Source of the DNA: Pictodentalium vernedei
Lineage: Eukaryota; Mollusca; Scaphopoda; Dentaliida; Dentaliidae
Direction: 5' to 3'
DNA: 64,000 nucleotides
Assembly (NCBI GenBank): GCA_031216915.1
Contig: CM062289.1
Location: 24,199,533 to 24,263,532, forward strand
In this document: in pieces, positions 22,455 through 32,992 of the stretch
How the letters are laid out: the number at the start of each line of letters is the position of its first letter
Position numbering within the stretch: position 1 is the stretch's first letter
Translations under genes and position numbers: made by a program
The notes under the pieces: model-generated
The model's input: the letters and a program-made list of their open reading frames with translations, nothing else
The model's database searches: none
What the model was told of the DNA's origin: nothing

Positions 22455-24590
22455 CATGAGATCCACCAAATGAGATCCATAAAAACAGGCCCGTCTAGAC
22501 TCTGTCCTACTACTAATGATGCTATGAAGTAATAATCGATCATACAAAATAATGATTTTCCTTCTCACTGTCATCATTGTGTGATGTATTTAAGTTTTGC
22601 TGTGTATGAAAAACAAATGTTCAGTTCCCCGAGATCAATGTGTAACTAAAAATGTGATAAAATTAATATAATAAGTGAGGTATGTTTCCTCATCAATCAA
22701 ACTATAACAGAAGATTAAGGATTCTTCTCTTTTAACAAATTCGATGTATTGACTTCAGTGTCTTTTGATTGTTGATGTCGAAAGATAATAATTAATGTGC
22801 TGTGACAAAAAGTTAAAATACAACAGACAGATACCATGTGAATGAAGTGGGATCATTGAATATTATCCCATTTGTTTTAACTTTTACGTTTGTTTGCTCT
22901 TACATACTGACTTGATTCTAATAATGGAGCTATTTTAAGCCTTAGGAAGCGTAGGGTGGTGGAAGTAATCAATGCCATCAAGTTCTAGCTTCTCATATTT
23001 CTAAGTATTCATTGCTCTCTTAGCATTAAGTGTTCGGTTTGAGTTGATTACCATTAACAAATGGAACTTTAACGTCTTTGCATATCATTTTACTTGCAGT
23101 CATATTGTAAGATTATTGGTGGTCACATGTTGGTACTCGACAATGAAGCAGAGTCAAACGAAGTAGAACACTACTTGATTGCCATTGATGGTAAGTATGT
23201 GTTCATGGTAGACATGGATAATGTATCTCATTGTTAAACAGTGAGGCAGACAATTATCTACATTGTGGATGAGAGAGAAAGAGAGAGAGAGTATTATGTG
23301 TGTGTGTGTGTGGGAGGGGGGGGGGAGGCTTTTACCAGTGATAAAGAACATATCCGAGGGTGGTTCACTAAATCCAATTGTTTCCATTTTTATTAGTATA
23401 CGTCTGGAGAAGATAATTTCATGTATATTCGGTAAAATAGTTTAAACATTACTCCTGTTAATGCACGCCTTCTATGTTGCAGATGACTTTGCGGCCGATT
23501 ACCGGATGTTCGGCATTCGGTGCAGTTAATGAAGAAATGAAGCATCCTAAGTATATTTCTTTTGTTTATACAATTGTAAATCCATCTTGCTCTGATTGTG
23601 TGTTCAAGTAATAACAAGTTACCGACAAAGGTGGGATTCTGCAATCGGATGTGGGTTAAATATTATAGGAACTGAGGTCATTTGGATACTAACGCAGTGG
23701 AGAAGTGATTTGCATTATCGCTTTTCTAAAAGTGATTTATTGATTTTACCGAGAGTATCTACCCATTCCAAGATGGAACCGAGGAGTGAGACTCATGTTC
23801 GGAAAACAGGCAGTTGTATTTTCCAGCAAAAAGGTTTAACTGAAGGTGCTGCGTACCACTTTTGGGATACAGACATCCCCCACCCAGACGTTTTCACCGC
23901 GATATTTTCTGCTAGTCTATTCTTCCAGCCCCCAGGTCAACCCCCAGCCCCAGCCCTACCTCCACCCACCTACTGACACCCCCCCCCCCCCTCTCCCCAC
24001 CAAAACGTAAAACATGACAAATTACCACAGAATTTTCTCCCAAATTTTACATAGTACATTTTCTATCCAAATATAATATTACAATAAGTTTAAATTATTC
24101 TAATCTTATTTGTTTCACTTGTATATTTTGAGAAATTCAATAAATAAAAAATACCAAGCATATAATAACAATTACTTTATTGTATTGTACATTATGTACA
24201 GCATATCGACACAAGGACGAAAAGAAGTCAAATTGAGATGAAAATTTTACTTCAGGTGAGTGTACCGCAAAAGGCCACAACACTTTTCTATATTGATTTT
24301 AAACCACCTTGTCTATCAGCACAGATCTTATGTTGTTTTTCTTGCAGTCTTTTGGTGTGTCTTTAAACCCTTTATGTTGTTTCTCTCCCTTTATATGTCG
24401 GGGGATGGGGGATGGGGATGGGGAAACATCGTATCAAACTTCAAACATATGATGGGAGGGGAACACGTGCGGCGGGGGGATAAATGTCCTACATCCATTT
24501 CTATACCAGCGACTTTAACAGAAAACTTGCTTTAGAGATTCAGTCAGTGGATTTACGCCTGGAGTTGAGGGTAGATTATTTTCAACTTGG
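22455..24590. other. Non-coding stretch with microsatellites
   Basis: It contains a GA/GT microsatellite (23268-23312), a C-run (23979-23991) and a gggatgggg tract (24399-24424). Open frames here, such as 23596-23976, show no recognisable protein. Confidence 0.4.
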
Positions 24591-24839
24591 TAAATAGTAG
24601 AAAGAAGGAACCTTCCGCCAGACGACGCGATGCCCGGCGACTGATGGAGTTTATGGAGGAAAGGAGAGAGAAGGAAGAGACGGCGGGGGAAGCTTAACAG
24701 CTGTTAACCCTGACGTCCATCACGGCACCCCACACTCACGTGGACGTCACCAGTTCGCCAGTGGACAGTCCAATCTCCAGCCCATCACACCCTTCGTCGA
24801 ACGAGGAGATGGAGGAGGGAGGTCTGACCTTGTTACAGT

Positions 24840-25259
24840 GATTGGATCAATCCTCCTGCTCTTATTTCTTCGCCCTTTCTCGACCACAACCCCAAACAGG
24901 AAGCAGACACAGCGGAATCCATAGAAGCTCTCCTGGAAGAAAAGGTCGGAGACGAAGGCCACCTGGAATTCATTGTGGGACAGATAGAACACATGCTCTG
25001 GCTCGAATATAGGGGAATAAAAACCCATCTGTTCAGCAGAGTATACCTAATAAGCAACCCACCTGCAGAAATGAGATCACCCACAGCTGCAGCTGGGACC
25101 AGGCCATACGAGCTACCTCAACAATCAGATCCTCCGCCTGTCACACCTACTACATCAACTATCTACCATCAAAACCACTTCATCCCAAGAGAAAATACAG
25201 ACAGCACAGATGCCGATGGGTACCCTAGCCATTTCCCCCATAGCTTCGCCCGGACATAG
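24840..25259 (+). pseudogene. Possible coding remnant, Pro-rich, unidentified
   Basis: A forward frame stays open from about 24843 to the TAG at 25257-25259. It has protein-like content: an acidic, probably helical part (AESIEALLEEKVGDEGHLEF, ending near 24972), then IEHMLWLEYRG, then a Pro/Thr/Ser-rich tail. The phrase NPPAxxxSP occurs twice. No convincing ATG begins it. A frame on the opposite strand is also open, which weakens the case. It may be part of an ORF1 or gag-like protein or a host exon; no family is recognised. Confidence 0.25.
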
Positions 25260-25928
25260 TGGAGATGTGAGGTGCTAATAAAGTAAAAATTACATTGTTA
25301 TTGAAGGGCTGAAAGGGGTTTGCCCTAGAGTGTCCCCGCGTGCCTCTGGCGCGCAAAAAACATTCGTTCGCGAGTTGCAATTCATTGGCCATTCTTTGAA
25401 GGGTGGGGGAAATCACGTGTCTAATGAGGATATGCAAATAACGCTATACATAGCGTTACTTTGAGCGCGATATAAATCCACCACAAGCCAGGCTATTCAC
25501 ATTTCTGTCGTAACAGTGCTCGATAATCCTATATGATTGACCTTACAACAAGAAGCTGAATGAACAGAACCAACACAGCCAAAGATTATACTACAGTGGC
25601 AGTAACAACCATTATTGGTCAAAGAACAGAAAACGCATGCGGACTGTATTAATTAAATGTATACAGCCTATTTAAATTGAGTGAAACAGGGTACACATCT
25701 AGATATGTCTGATGCTCAACCTGATCATGTTACAAACAACAATAATATGCTTATTTGAAGTTAGAATGGGCACTGCACACATACCAAAATAGTAGATATA
25801 AGTAGGTATAAACGGCCGATTGTAGACCACTTTTCCCCCAAACTGTACACGTACACGTACATGTACGAGTACGGCCATAAGGGTTCAGTGTTAAATCGTG
25901 TACAGAGTGTAAAAATGTCGTTTTTGCA
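25260..25928. other. Non-coding stretch
   Basis: Contains a short repeat tacacgtacacgtacatgtac (25846-25866). No gene was recognised. Confidence 0.4.
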
Positions 25929-26575
25929 TGGTGGTCCAGAATCGGCAAACGCAGTTCCTCGCACTTTTGACCATTCAAACAGCCGTTGACGAACGAGTAA
26001 AATTCGACACATTGCTCGGAAGGGAAAAATGTACGAAATTCAAAGAAAATGTAAATTTAAAATTGTTTCTCGACGTTCACATCGTGGATCAGACCTTCGA
26101 TCTATCCTTGGCGATCGCCGGCAAAAAAACGTTTTGCCGATTCTAGAACAGCATCAAAAAAGCGGTTTGCCGATTCTGGACCACCGACGTTCGCCAACGG
26201 CTGTTTGAACGGCCAAGGGTGCGATCCGATCGGTGAAACCGATTTGCCGATTCTAGACCAGGAAAAATCGATCTCAAAACGTTTTCTCGACATTCGCCAA
26301 CAGTGAAAAGTGGGTGTAAAGTGTAGTTATTCGTCGAGGATTTTTTTTTTTTAAACTGATTTCGGCTTCCGGTACATCAAAAAAATGTGGTTTGCTGGTT
26401 CTGGACCACTGACGTTCGTGATTGCATTCCGGATGGTCGAGGGTGCGATCCGATCGGTGAAAACGATTTGCGGATTTTAGAACAGGAAAAATCTCAAAAC
26501 GTTTTCTCTCTGTTCGCCAATGGCGCGAAGTGGGTGTAAAGGGAAGTTACTCATCGAGGATTTTTTTCCAAACCA
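25929..26575. repeat. Inverted and direct repeats upstream of the small-gene cassette
   Basis: A unit with gattctggaccac, gacgttcg, gggtgcgatccgatcggtga, ctcaaaacgttttctc, gaagtgggtgtaaag and catcgaggattttttt occurs at about 26172-26350 and again at 26396-26568. Its first part is present in inverted orientation at 25929-25995. The arrangement resembles terminal or subterminal repeats of a mobile or viral unit. Confidence 0.6.
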
Positions 26576-26859
26576 AAACGGAAAAAACTCGAGTTTGGAA
26601 AATTAGAACCGATGGAAATCATCCGTCCACGTTTGTCGTGGCTGTTGGCAATCGAGAACTGATGAAATCATTGGAGGGAACTGACGAAAACGTCAAATCC
26701 TCGTGAGTTTTGTGAGGTGAATCGTAATAGAATCAGTTTTGTCGAGAGGAAAAAAAAGTGATTGATATATATAGGAGAGAAAAAAAATATATAAATAAAC
26801 AATTATTTAAAAAAATAATAAATATCGAATCGAAATAGATAATAAAATATACATAAATC

Positions 26860-27234
26860 ATGAACGATTCCCAGATTATGAGAGCAAGGTTTCTTTTAAA
26901 AATGCTGATGAGAGCCTACACATTCTGTGTGAAAGATCAACTAGGTCGCCTCTTGTTAGAACGATGCATCGGGTGTCAGGATCATCTAGACTTCAATCAC
27001 GAGGATCATTCGTGTTTGACGATGGAATGGGAAGATATGGTCCTCAAGTATTTCGAACCAGCGTTCGAATGCATTCAAATCGACGACGTGATCAAGTTTT
27101 GGAAGAGATTAGTCTTCAGTAGTGGGCAAGATAAGCACACCGGTTCAGAAGAAATGAAATTGGCACGTAGAAGTCTGACTTTAGAAGACAAGGGATGCGT
27201 CTTGAAATTATTGCTGGAGGAAGCATATGTGTAA
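26860..27234 (+). CDS. Small Cys/His protein, virus-like cassette gene 1
   Basis: A complete 124-residue frame starts at ATG 26860, in an A-rich leader (aatcATGaac). It has a Cys-His cluster: C36-x2-C39, then H47-x2-H50-x-C52. This may bind zinc. The rest is mostly helical and charged, with no signal peptide or membrane segment. AATAAA-like sites follow at 27275. I recall proteins with this HxxHxC cluster from cnidarian and molluscan genomes, lying beside a membrane protein like the next gene, but no function is established. With its neighbours it forms a same-strand set of short intronless genes with 95-bp spacing, typical of viral or Polinton-type units. The frame is intact. Confidence 0.55.
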   Translation: MNDSQIMRARFLLKMLMRAYTFCVKDQLGRLLLERCIGCQDHLDFNHEDHSCLTMEWEDMVLKYFEPAFECIQIDDVIKFWKRLVFSSGQDKHTGSEEMKLARRSLTLEDKGCVLKLLLEEAYV

Positions 27235-27329
27235 GTTTTCTCGTTGATATAAATAAGGAGAATAGAAAATTAAAAATAAATACACACATAAATTTTTATC
27301 TAATATTAGAAAGAAAAAAAACATAAAAA

Positions 27330-27966
27330 ATGAGAACCAGAAATAAATTATATCCGACGTTAGATGATGACGAGGATGAGAAGCTGAACGGCGTTTTGCC
27401 AATGGCGCCATCGCCAGAAGAAAAAGAAAAAGGAGAGAGGTATCGCATTGATCAAATCAGTAGAATCCAATTGTATCTGACTCTAGAGAGAGATTCTCAT
27501 CTTTCTCTCAAGAAGAAGTATTTGCATCTCCTGAAATTCGTCAATGCGGTTGACATGACACTCATCACGATTTCCATGGGTTTACATGCAGCCGGCATCG
27601 GATTGTTGTCGACCGCAGCCGACGTTCCGATCGTGTTGACCATAGAAGGAGTGGCTCTCGGCACCAGATTGTTTAGCACGCTTGGAAACTTTTTGAGTAG
27701 GAAATTATATCTGAAGGCAAGGAAACATGAAACGATTCACATCTTAGCCAATGATCTCGATAGCATTGAAAGACGGTAGAATATTGGACGGAGAATACTT
27801 CACGATATTGAGTGAGAAAACGAAATACGATGTTATGAAAGAAGCCGTGAGAATCAAGACTCGTCAGATCATCAAGGAAGAGATGAAGGATTCTCTCATG
27901 GAAAAGGGGAGGAAAGAGGCCAGGGAGGAATTCGGTAAGTTGATAGAAGTCAAGAACAGCGATTGA
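27330..27966 (+). pseudogene. Helical membrane-type protein, virus-like cassette gene 2, frameshifted
   Basis: The first frame (27330-27779) has an acidic N-terminus and a helix around LYLTLERDSHLSLKKKYLHL. Residues 70-118 are hydrophobic and Gly/Ala-rich (ITISMGLHAAGIGLLSTAAD), probably two membrane or amphipathic segments, followed by a basic helix. It stops at TAG 27777-27779. A second frame (27751-27966) continues the family pattern with LDGEYFTIL and a long charged helix ending GRKEAREEFGKL. The overlap and frame change suggest a single gene broken by an indel near 27760, although two overlapping genes cannot be excluded. I recognise the Gly-rich membrane segment plus C-terminal helix from uncharacterised invertebrate proteins that I associate with viral or Polinton-like DNA; the link is from memory. 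Confidence 0.5.
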
Positions 27967-28074
27967 AAAAAAGATATATATATAATAAGAACAGAATTTT
28001 TTTTAAAAAAAAATATTAAATTTATATATAAAATAAAAAATAAATACAAAATTAATTTAAAAAACCTTCAAAAA

Positions 28075-28182
28075 ATGTATTGCGTAAAGTGTAAGAGAGT
28101 TACCGAGATGGGTAATGCAGGCCATGAAATTTCAAAAATTTATGGAACCCATTTTTCATTCACGTGTTTTGGGCTTGCGTAA
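28075..28182 (+). pseudogene. Zinc-ribbon-like fragment (DUF5679-like), truncated, cassette gene 3
   Basis: ATG 28075 opens a 35-codon frame starting MYCVKCKRVTEM. Such YCVKC starts are typical of a very small zinc-ribbon family (DUF5679-like) found in phages, large DNA viruses and Polinton-type elements; a second C-x2-C pair is expected about 20 residues later. Here similarity fades after about residue 20 and the second pair is missing, so the gene appears cut at about 28130. It lies 108 bases after gene 2 on the same strand, behind an AT-rich spacer with AATAAA-like sites. Confidence 0.45.
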
Positions 28183-28436
28183 CCCATTGTTTCGTTTACG
28201 TTAATTATTTTTGTGCAACCAATTGGTTACGCAAAAGATTACGTGATTAAAATAAGATATGAGATGAAATATTCAGTGGTTGACATAAGTATAAGTTGTA
28301 CAGGTTTACGCTTATACCAATATGGTAAAAGCATTAAGAAACAAAGTATTTAAAGGGATTAGTATTCATTGTAATAAATTAGAGCAATAATGAATAGTGA
28401 TGTAGAAGCCATTCCGCAATCAATGAATATTACATG

Positions 28437-28515
28437 TGACTCGAGCCTTCCTTTGCTAACATAGACAGTACCAGTGGCTGGTGTTGTCAATGTCAGCAAA
28501 AGAAGGCTCGAGTCA
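28437..28515. repeat. Hairpin with 38-base arms and a 3-nt loop
   Basis: Arm 28437-28474 and arm 28478-28515 are reverse complements with about six mismatches. The loop is tgg (28475-28477). The outer stem is tgactcgagccttc with its complement. Confidence 0.85.
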
Positions 28516-28662
28516 GTATAAGATTCTTTCGCAGATAAATATCATTGGATGCAAGACCTCAGGACTGGGGTTGAGAAAATATTGACAGATCACTGCGCCA
28601 TTCATAAAAAAATAAAACAAACACCAGTGCATGCGTGTTTACCAAAAAATTGAAGTCTATTA

Positions 28663-31166
28663 GTGAAACAACCATGTTTGTGTTACTTAGATGATGTTGT
28701 TATATTTGGGAAAAAATTTGATGAAGCTTTGGAAAACTTGGCACTCGTTTTTCATAGATTACGCCAGGCAAATTTAAAACTAAAACCTTCTAAATGTGCA
28801 TTATTTCAAGGAACAGTCACTTATTTGGGTCATGTGGTCTCAAAAGAGGGCATTCGGTGTGACCCAAATAAGACATTTGCCATTCAGGAATGGCCAGTCC
28901 CTACAACTCGGAAACAAGTTAGAAGTTTTTTGGGATTTTGTGGGTATTACCGGAGATTCATGCAGAATTTTTCAGATTTAACCCACCCGATGTCTCAACT
29001 GACTCATAAAAATACTAAATTTATCTGGGACACAAAATGTCAAGATTCCTTTGACCTCATGAAGGAACTTTTGTCATCACCTCCTATTCTTGCCTTACCC
29101 CAAGGAGATGGTAAGTTAATTTTGGACACTGATGCGAGTGGTTTTGGACTTGGAGCAGTCCTTTCCCAAATCCAGGAGGGAGAAGAGCATGTGATTGCAT
29201 ATGCGAGTAGAACACTCCTGAAAACACAACAACATTATTGTACAACTAGAAAGGAACTGTTGGCTGTAGTTCTCTTCTTGAAACACTTCAAGCATTACTT
29301 ATCGGGTCGTCCATTTTTGTTACGAACAGATCATGCATCATTGGTCTGGTTGAAGAATTTCAAAGAACCAGATGGAATACTTGCTCGGTGGTTAAGTATC
29401 ATTGAAACTTTTGATTTTCAAATTGAACACAGAGCAGGAAATAAAATAAAAATGCTGATTCTTTGTCCCGAATTCCTTGGAAACTGTGTCGGGGAAAATG
29501 TTCTGATTGTCCAAGTTGCAAAATTGCAGTTAATGATAAAAGAAACATTACATCAAATGAAGTAAATAAAACTCAACTAATTTGCCCTTTGAACACTACT
29601 AATGCATCATCTGATTTAACAACGGGAATTGCATCTCCTGCACCTTCCTGTAGTAATTGGGTAGATTGTTGGACAGTTGAAGAGTTAGTTGACATGCAGG
29701 GAAAGGATGTAGATATTGCTTGGATAATTAGTGCAAAACAAAAATCAAATGTTAAACCTAATCAGGCAGAGCAGTCACAGGCCCCTGTTGATGTCAAATG
29801 TTTCTGTAATCAATGGGAACAATTATTTATTGAAAATGGATTGTTGTATAGGAAAGGAAGGTCTTCAAATCAGGATGTAAATCAGTTAATTGCCCCTGTG
29901 AAGATGAGAGAGTTTCTTTTCCAAAAGTTACATGCAGATCGAACAGGTGGACATTTAGGTCGTGATAAAATGATAAGTTCAGTAAAAAGTAGGTTTTATT
30001 GGCCAGGAATGAATGAAAATATCCAAAGATGGTGTGCCAATTGTGAGGAGTGTGCCTAAAGGAAACCAGGACCTGGTTTAGGACGCAATCCTCTGAGTCA
30101 GGTTTCAAATAAAAAGCCAATGAAGTGTATTGCTATTGATATTTTAGGACCTCTACCATTCACTGACAATGATAATGAGTACATTATGGTAGTGGGAGAA
30201 TATTTCACGAAGTGGAAGGAAGCTTTTCCCCTAAGAAATCACACTGCTCAAACTGTAGCTGATGTATTAGTTACACAGTTCATATGCCGTTTTGGTTGCC
30301 CAGAACGTATTCACACAGACCAGGGAAGGGAATTTGAGTCTGCTCTGTTTACTGAAATTTGCCATATGTTAAATGTCGAAAAATCTCGAACCACACCATA
30401 CAGACCTCAATCTGATGGTATGGTCGAGAGATTTAACAGAACATTGTTACAAATGCTTTCACTGTTTGTGAACGAAAATCACACTGATTGGGATATTCAT
30501 CTGATGATGGCATACAGGGCCAGTGAGCATAGTTCTACACATTGTACACCAAATTTATTAATGCTTGGACGTGAGATTCAATTGCCACTCGATTTGATGG
30601 TTGGACTCCCGCCCAACTCATCTCCTGAATGTCCAATTGCTTATGTAGAATGGCTCCAGAAAACAATGGTGTCTTCATTTGAGTTTGCAAATAAACAGTT
30701 ACAAACATCTGCAAAAAGACAGAAAACAAATTATGATAAAAACATAAAAAATCGGTCATATCAAATTGGGGATTGGGTTTGGCGGTGGTATCCGCCTACA
30801 GGTAAGAAAAAATTAGGACTAGGTTGGACCGGACCTTATTTGGTGGTACATCTCATCTCAGATGTAATAATCAGTATTCAGAGTGGACCTGATGCAGTAA
30901 TAAAAAATGTACATATTGATCAATTAAAACCTTATGTAGGTACAAATCTTCCAGATAAATGGTTGCAGGCTCCAGATAACAATCCTCCAATAATTAATAC
31001 TGAAATTAATCTAAACAAAACAGATAATAACCTTCTTTCTGATTTAATAATAACTTCTGGTAGTGACACTGAAACAGATAATGATAGTGTTTCTGATTTA
31101 GTAAGTCCTCAAATTAAAACTAGGAGAGGCAGGCTCATTAAGAAACCTGAGGTATATAGTCCATAA
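28663..31166 (+). mobile_element. Ty3/Gypsy retrotransposon pol region, 5'-truncated and decayed
   Basis: The first frame (28663-29565) begins just before the RT active-site motif YLDDV (residues 8-12). It continues with LGHVVSKEG and the RNase H domain (LDTDASG, TRKELLAV, LRTDH). The RT palm before YLDD is missing. A frameshift near 29449 moves the reading to 29463-30059, with the integrase zinc-finger (HxxH...CANCEEC), ending in TAA 30057-30059. The next frame (30120-31166) has the integrase core with D (IDILGP), D (HTDQGREF) and E (VERFNRTL), then a GPY/F-type domain (GWTGPYLVV). No gag, protease or LTRs were found. It is followed after 19 bases by a zinc-finger ORF. Confidence 0.85.
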
Positions 31167-31185
31167 TAAATTTGGTAGAAAGAAA

Positions 31186-31752
31186 ATGGAGCTCCTAGAA
31201 GGAATTGATAAAGAACTGAAAGAATTTGAAGAAGAGAACCGAGGAGTGTTTAATTTACTCGGACAGACCTGCCCTGTACCAAATTGTACAGAAAGAATAT
31301 ACTATAAACCTGCCAACTTGTATGAACATTGGAACAATGTACATAAAAGGACTAAAACGTTATTCAAGTGTTCCTCTTGTGGGAAGAAGTTTAAGAGAAA
31401 ATGTGACATTAATCGTCATCATAGGGGTTTGGGACATTCTGATTTGGAAACTGTGGAAGCAGATAACTTGGGTTACATGAGTCCAGGAGATGTTTTGCCA
31501 CCACGTGTGCCATCAGCTGCTGATAAACTGTCAATAAGGGATCAATTAAGAGTTCAGGCCAGTCAGAAATGGAAGAGAGGCAAGGACAATGTAAATGACT
31601 ATTCTGCAGTTGGAGAAGTTGTGTGTCGGGATGAGGAGGTCATCGAGTGTGATGGACAAGTTGTAAAAAAAAGAAAACAGAACTGGATTAGAGAAGGAGA
31701 GAAACAAAGTATAAAAGAAATTAAGAACTTTGAGGGTTTTGTGTCAGATTAA
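31186..31752 (+). CDS. C2H2 zinc-finger ORF following Gypsy integrase
   Basis: An intact 188-residue frame starts at ATG 31186, directly after the integrase stop. It has two C2H2 fingers: C29-x4-C34-x13-H48-x4-H53 and C62-x2-C65-x12-H78-x5-H84. An acidic N-terminal helix precedes them. A basic, Lys/Arg-rich C-terminal tail (KKRKQNW region) could act as a nuclear signal. Position and strand suggest an accessory ORF of the Gypsy element. It remains open although the adjacent pol is broken. DNA or RNA binding is inferred from the fingers only. It could alternatively be a captured host gene fragment. Confidence 0.6.
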   Translation: MELLEGIDKELKEFEEENRGVFNLLGQTCPVPNCTERIYYKPANLYEHWNNVHKRTKTLFKCSSCGKKFKRKCDINRHHRGLGHSDLETVEADNLGYMSPGDVLPPRVPSAADKLSIRDQLRVQASQKWKRGKDNVNDYSAVGEVVCRDEEVIECDGQVVKKRKQNWIREGEKQSIKEIKNFEGFVSD

Positions 31753-31828
31753 AAAAAAACAACCTATGTTTTTTTGTTTTTTTAAAGCAGTGAGGAATGT
31801 GACAGAGTCACGGTTTTTTTTGTAACTC

Positions 31829-32150
31829 ACCTATTTTCGTCCTGATTTTCATAGGAAAATCTGAAAGTTCTATCTAAAAGTATTATTTCATACATGGGCA
31901 GTAATGTCCATCCAATTCACCTATTTTCTGCAGTTATTTTGATTTTTTTTTTACATACAACTGTTTGGCGTTTTGGAATGCTTGCTCTTGGCAACTCTCC
32001 TATTTTCGCCACGTTTTCCACAGTAATGCTTAAAAGTCAATCTAAAATCATTATTATGTGGATGGGCGATGATATCCATCAAATTTACGTATTTTTCACA
32101 TTCATTTGGCTAAGTTTTTCACCTATAACTCTTTGGCGATCTAAAAGTTA
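31829..32150. repeat. Two tandem copies of a ~162 bp sequence
   Basis: cctattttcg, then a (t)tttcca-type block, then tctaaaa..attatt, then atgggc..atgtccatc(c/a)aatt, then ctgtttggcg/ctctttggcg recur at 31840 and 32000. Confidence 0.6.
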
Positions 32151-32507
32151 CAGAATTTTTGGTCAAGTTTCTCGTATTTGGCAAAGGTTGAAAATCGCCA
32201 TTTTGCCTTCTTCATGGTCACCGAAAGCAGTTAAAATAAGCATTTTGATTGGCTTAGACATTTAAAAAGGGAGATAATTTCAACTCTGGAATAATCTTTC
32301 TACTGATAGGCCCAGATTGTTGGTCAAACTATCAGTCAGCCAATGGACCTAGTCACGGACTTTTCATGTTGAATTTTGGCTATAAATTCGTAGTTTTTTT
32401 CTCACTTCGGTGTTCAGTTGGTGATTTTTCCCTGGGCAATTACTAGCCCCTCTGAAAGGTCAGCCTTTTGAGCCATGCCTCTTTCGAATCATTTAACTCC
32501 AGTACTT

Positions 32508-32690
32508 TAAATAAATGTGAAATAAAATGATTTCATTTATGTTAAACAATTTAACTTCAAAAATTTCAAAGTCAAATAAATAAATAAATGTCAAACAAAA
32601 TGATTTAATTACTTTTAAACAATTTAACTTAAAAAATTTCAAAGTCAAATAAATAAATGTAAAACAAAATGATTTAAGGTAAAAGTAAAT
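32508..32690. repeat. AT-rich tandem repeat, unit about 65-70 bp
   Basis: ataaatgt(g/c/a)aaa(t)aaaatgattt and the following ttaaacaatttaactt-aaaaatttcaaagtc occur in two full copies plus a third partial copy. Confidence 0.7.
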
Positions 32691-32992
32691 TAAAGTTTCT
32701 AAATTTTACTGAAATAATGCCCCAGTGAATAAAGACAGATTAAAAGTATCTACAGTTTAAACAGATCTAGACAATGGTTATAAAGGTTGTTTTTTTTTTC
32801 TCTTCTTCAGAGTAAAATCGACACAACAAACAAATGTACAAATTTCACAAAATAAACTGTTATAGATTCCATTTCAGAGTTAGTGATTTATAGAACCTGG
32901 TCTAGTTTGGGTAACACAGCCACCCATTTCGTGAAGTCCTAACAATCACCCGAAGCCCGAACTGTTACCGCAGTCCACCAATTGGACAGAGT

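Noticed and set aside
23596..23976. Forward frame of 126 codons
   Set aside because: Composition is uneven, it ends in a Pro-rich C-run region, and no domain was recognised.
24747..25028. Reverse frames at the possible Pro-rich remnant
   Set aside because: The forward frame looks more protein-like; the reverse frames have no motif.
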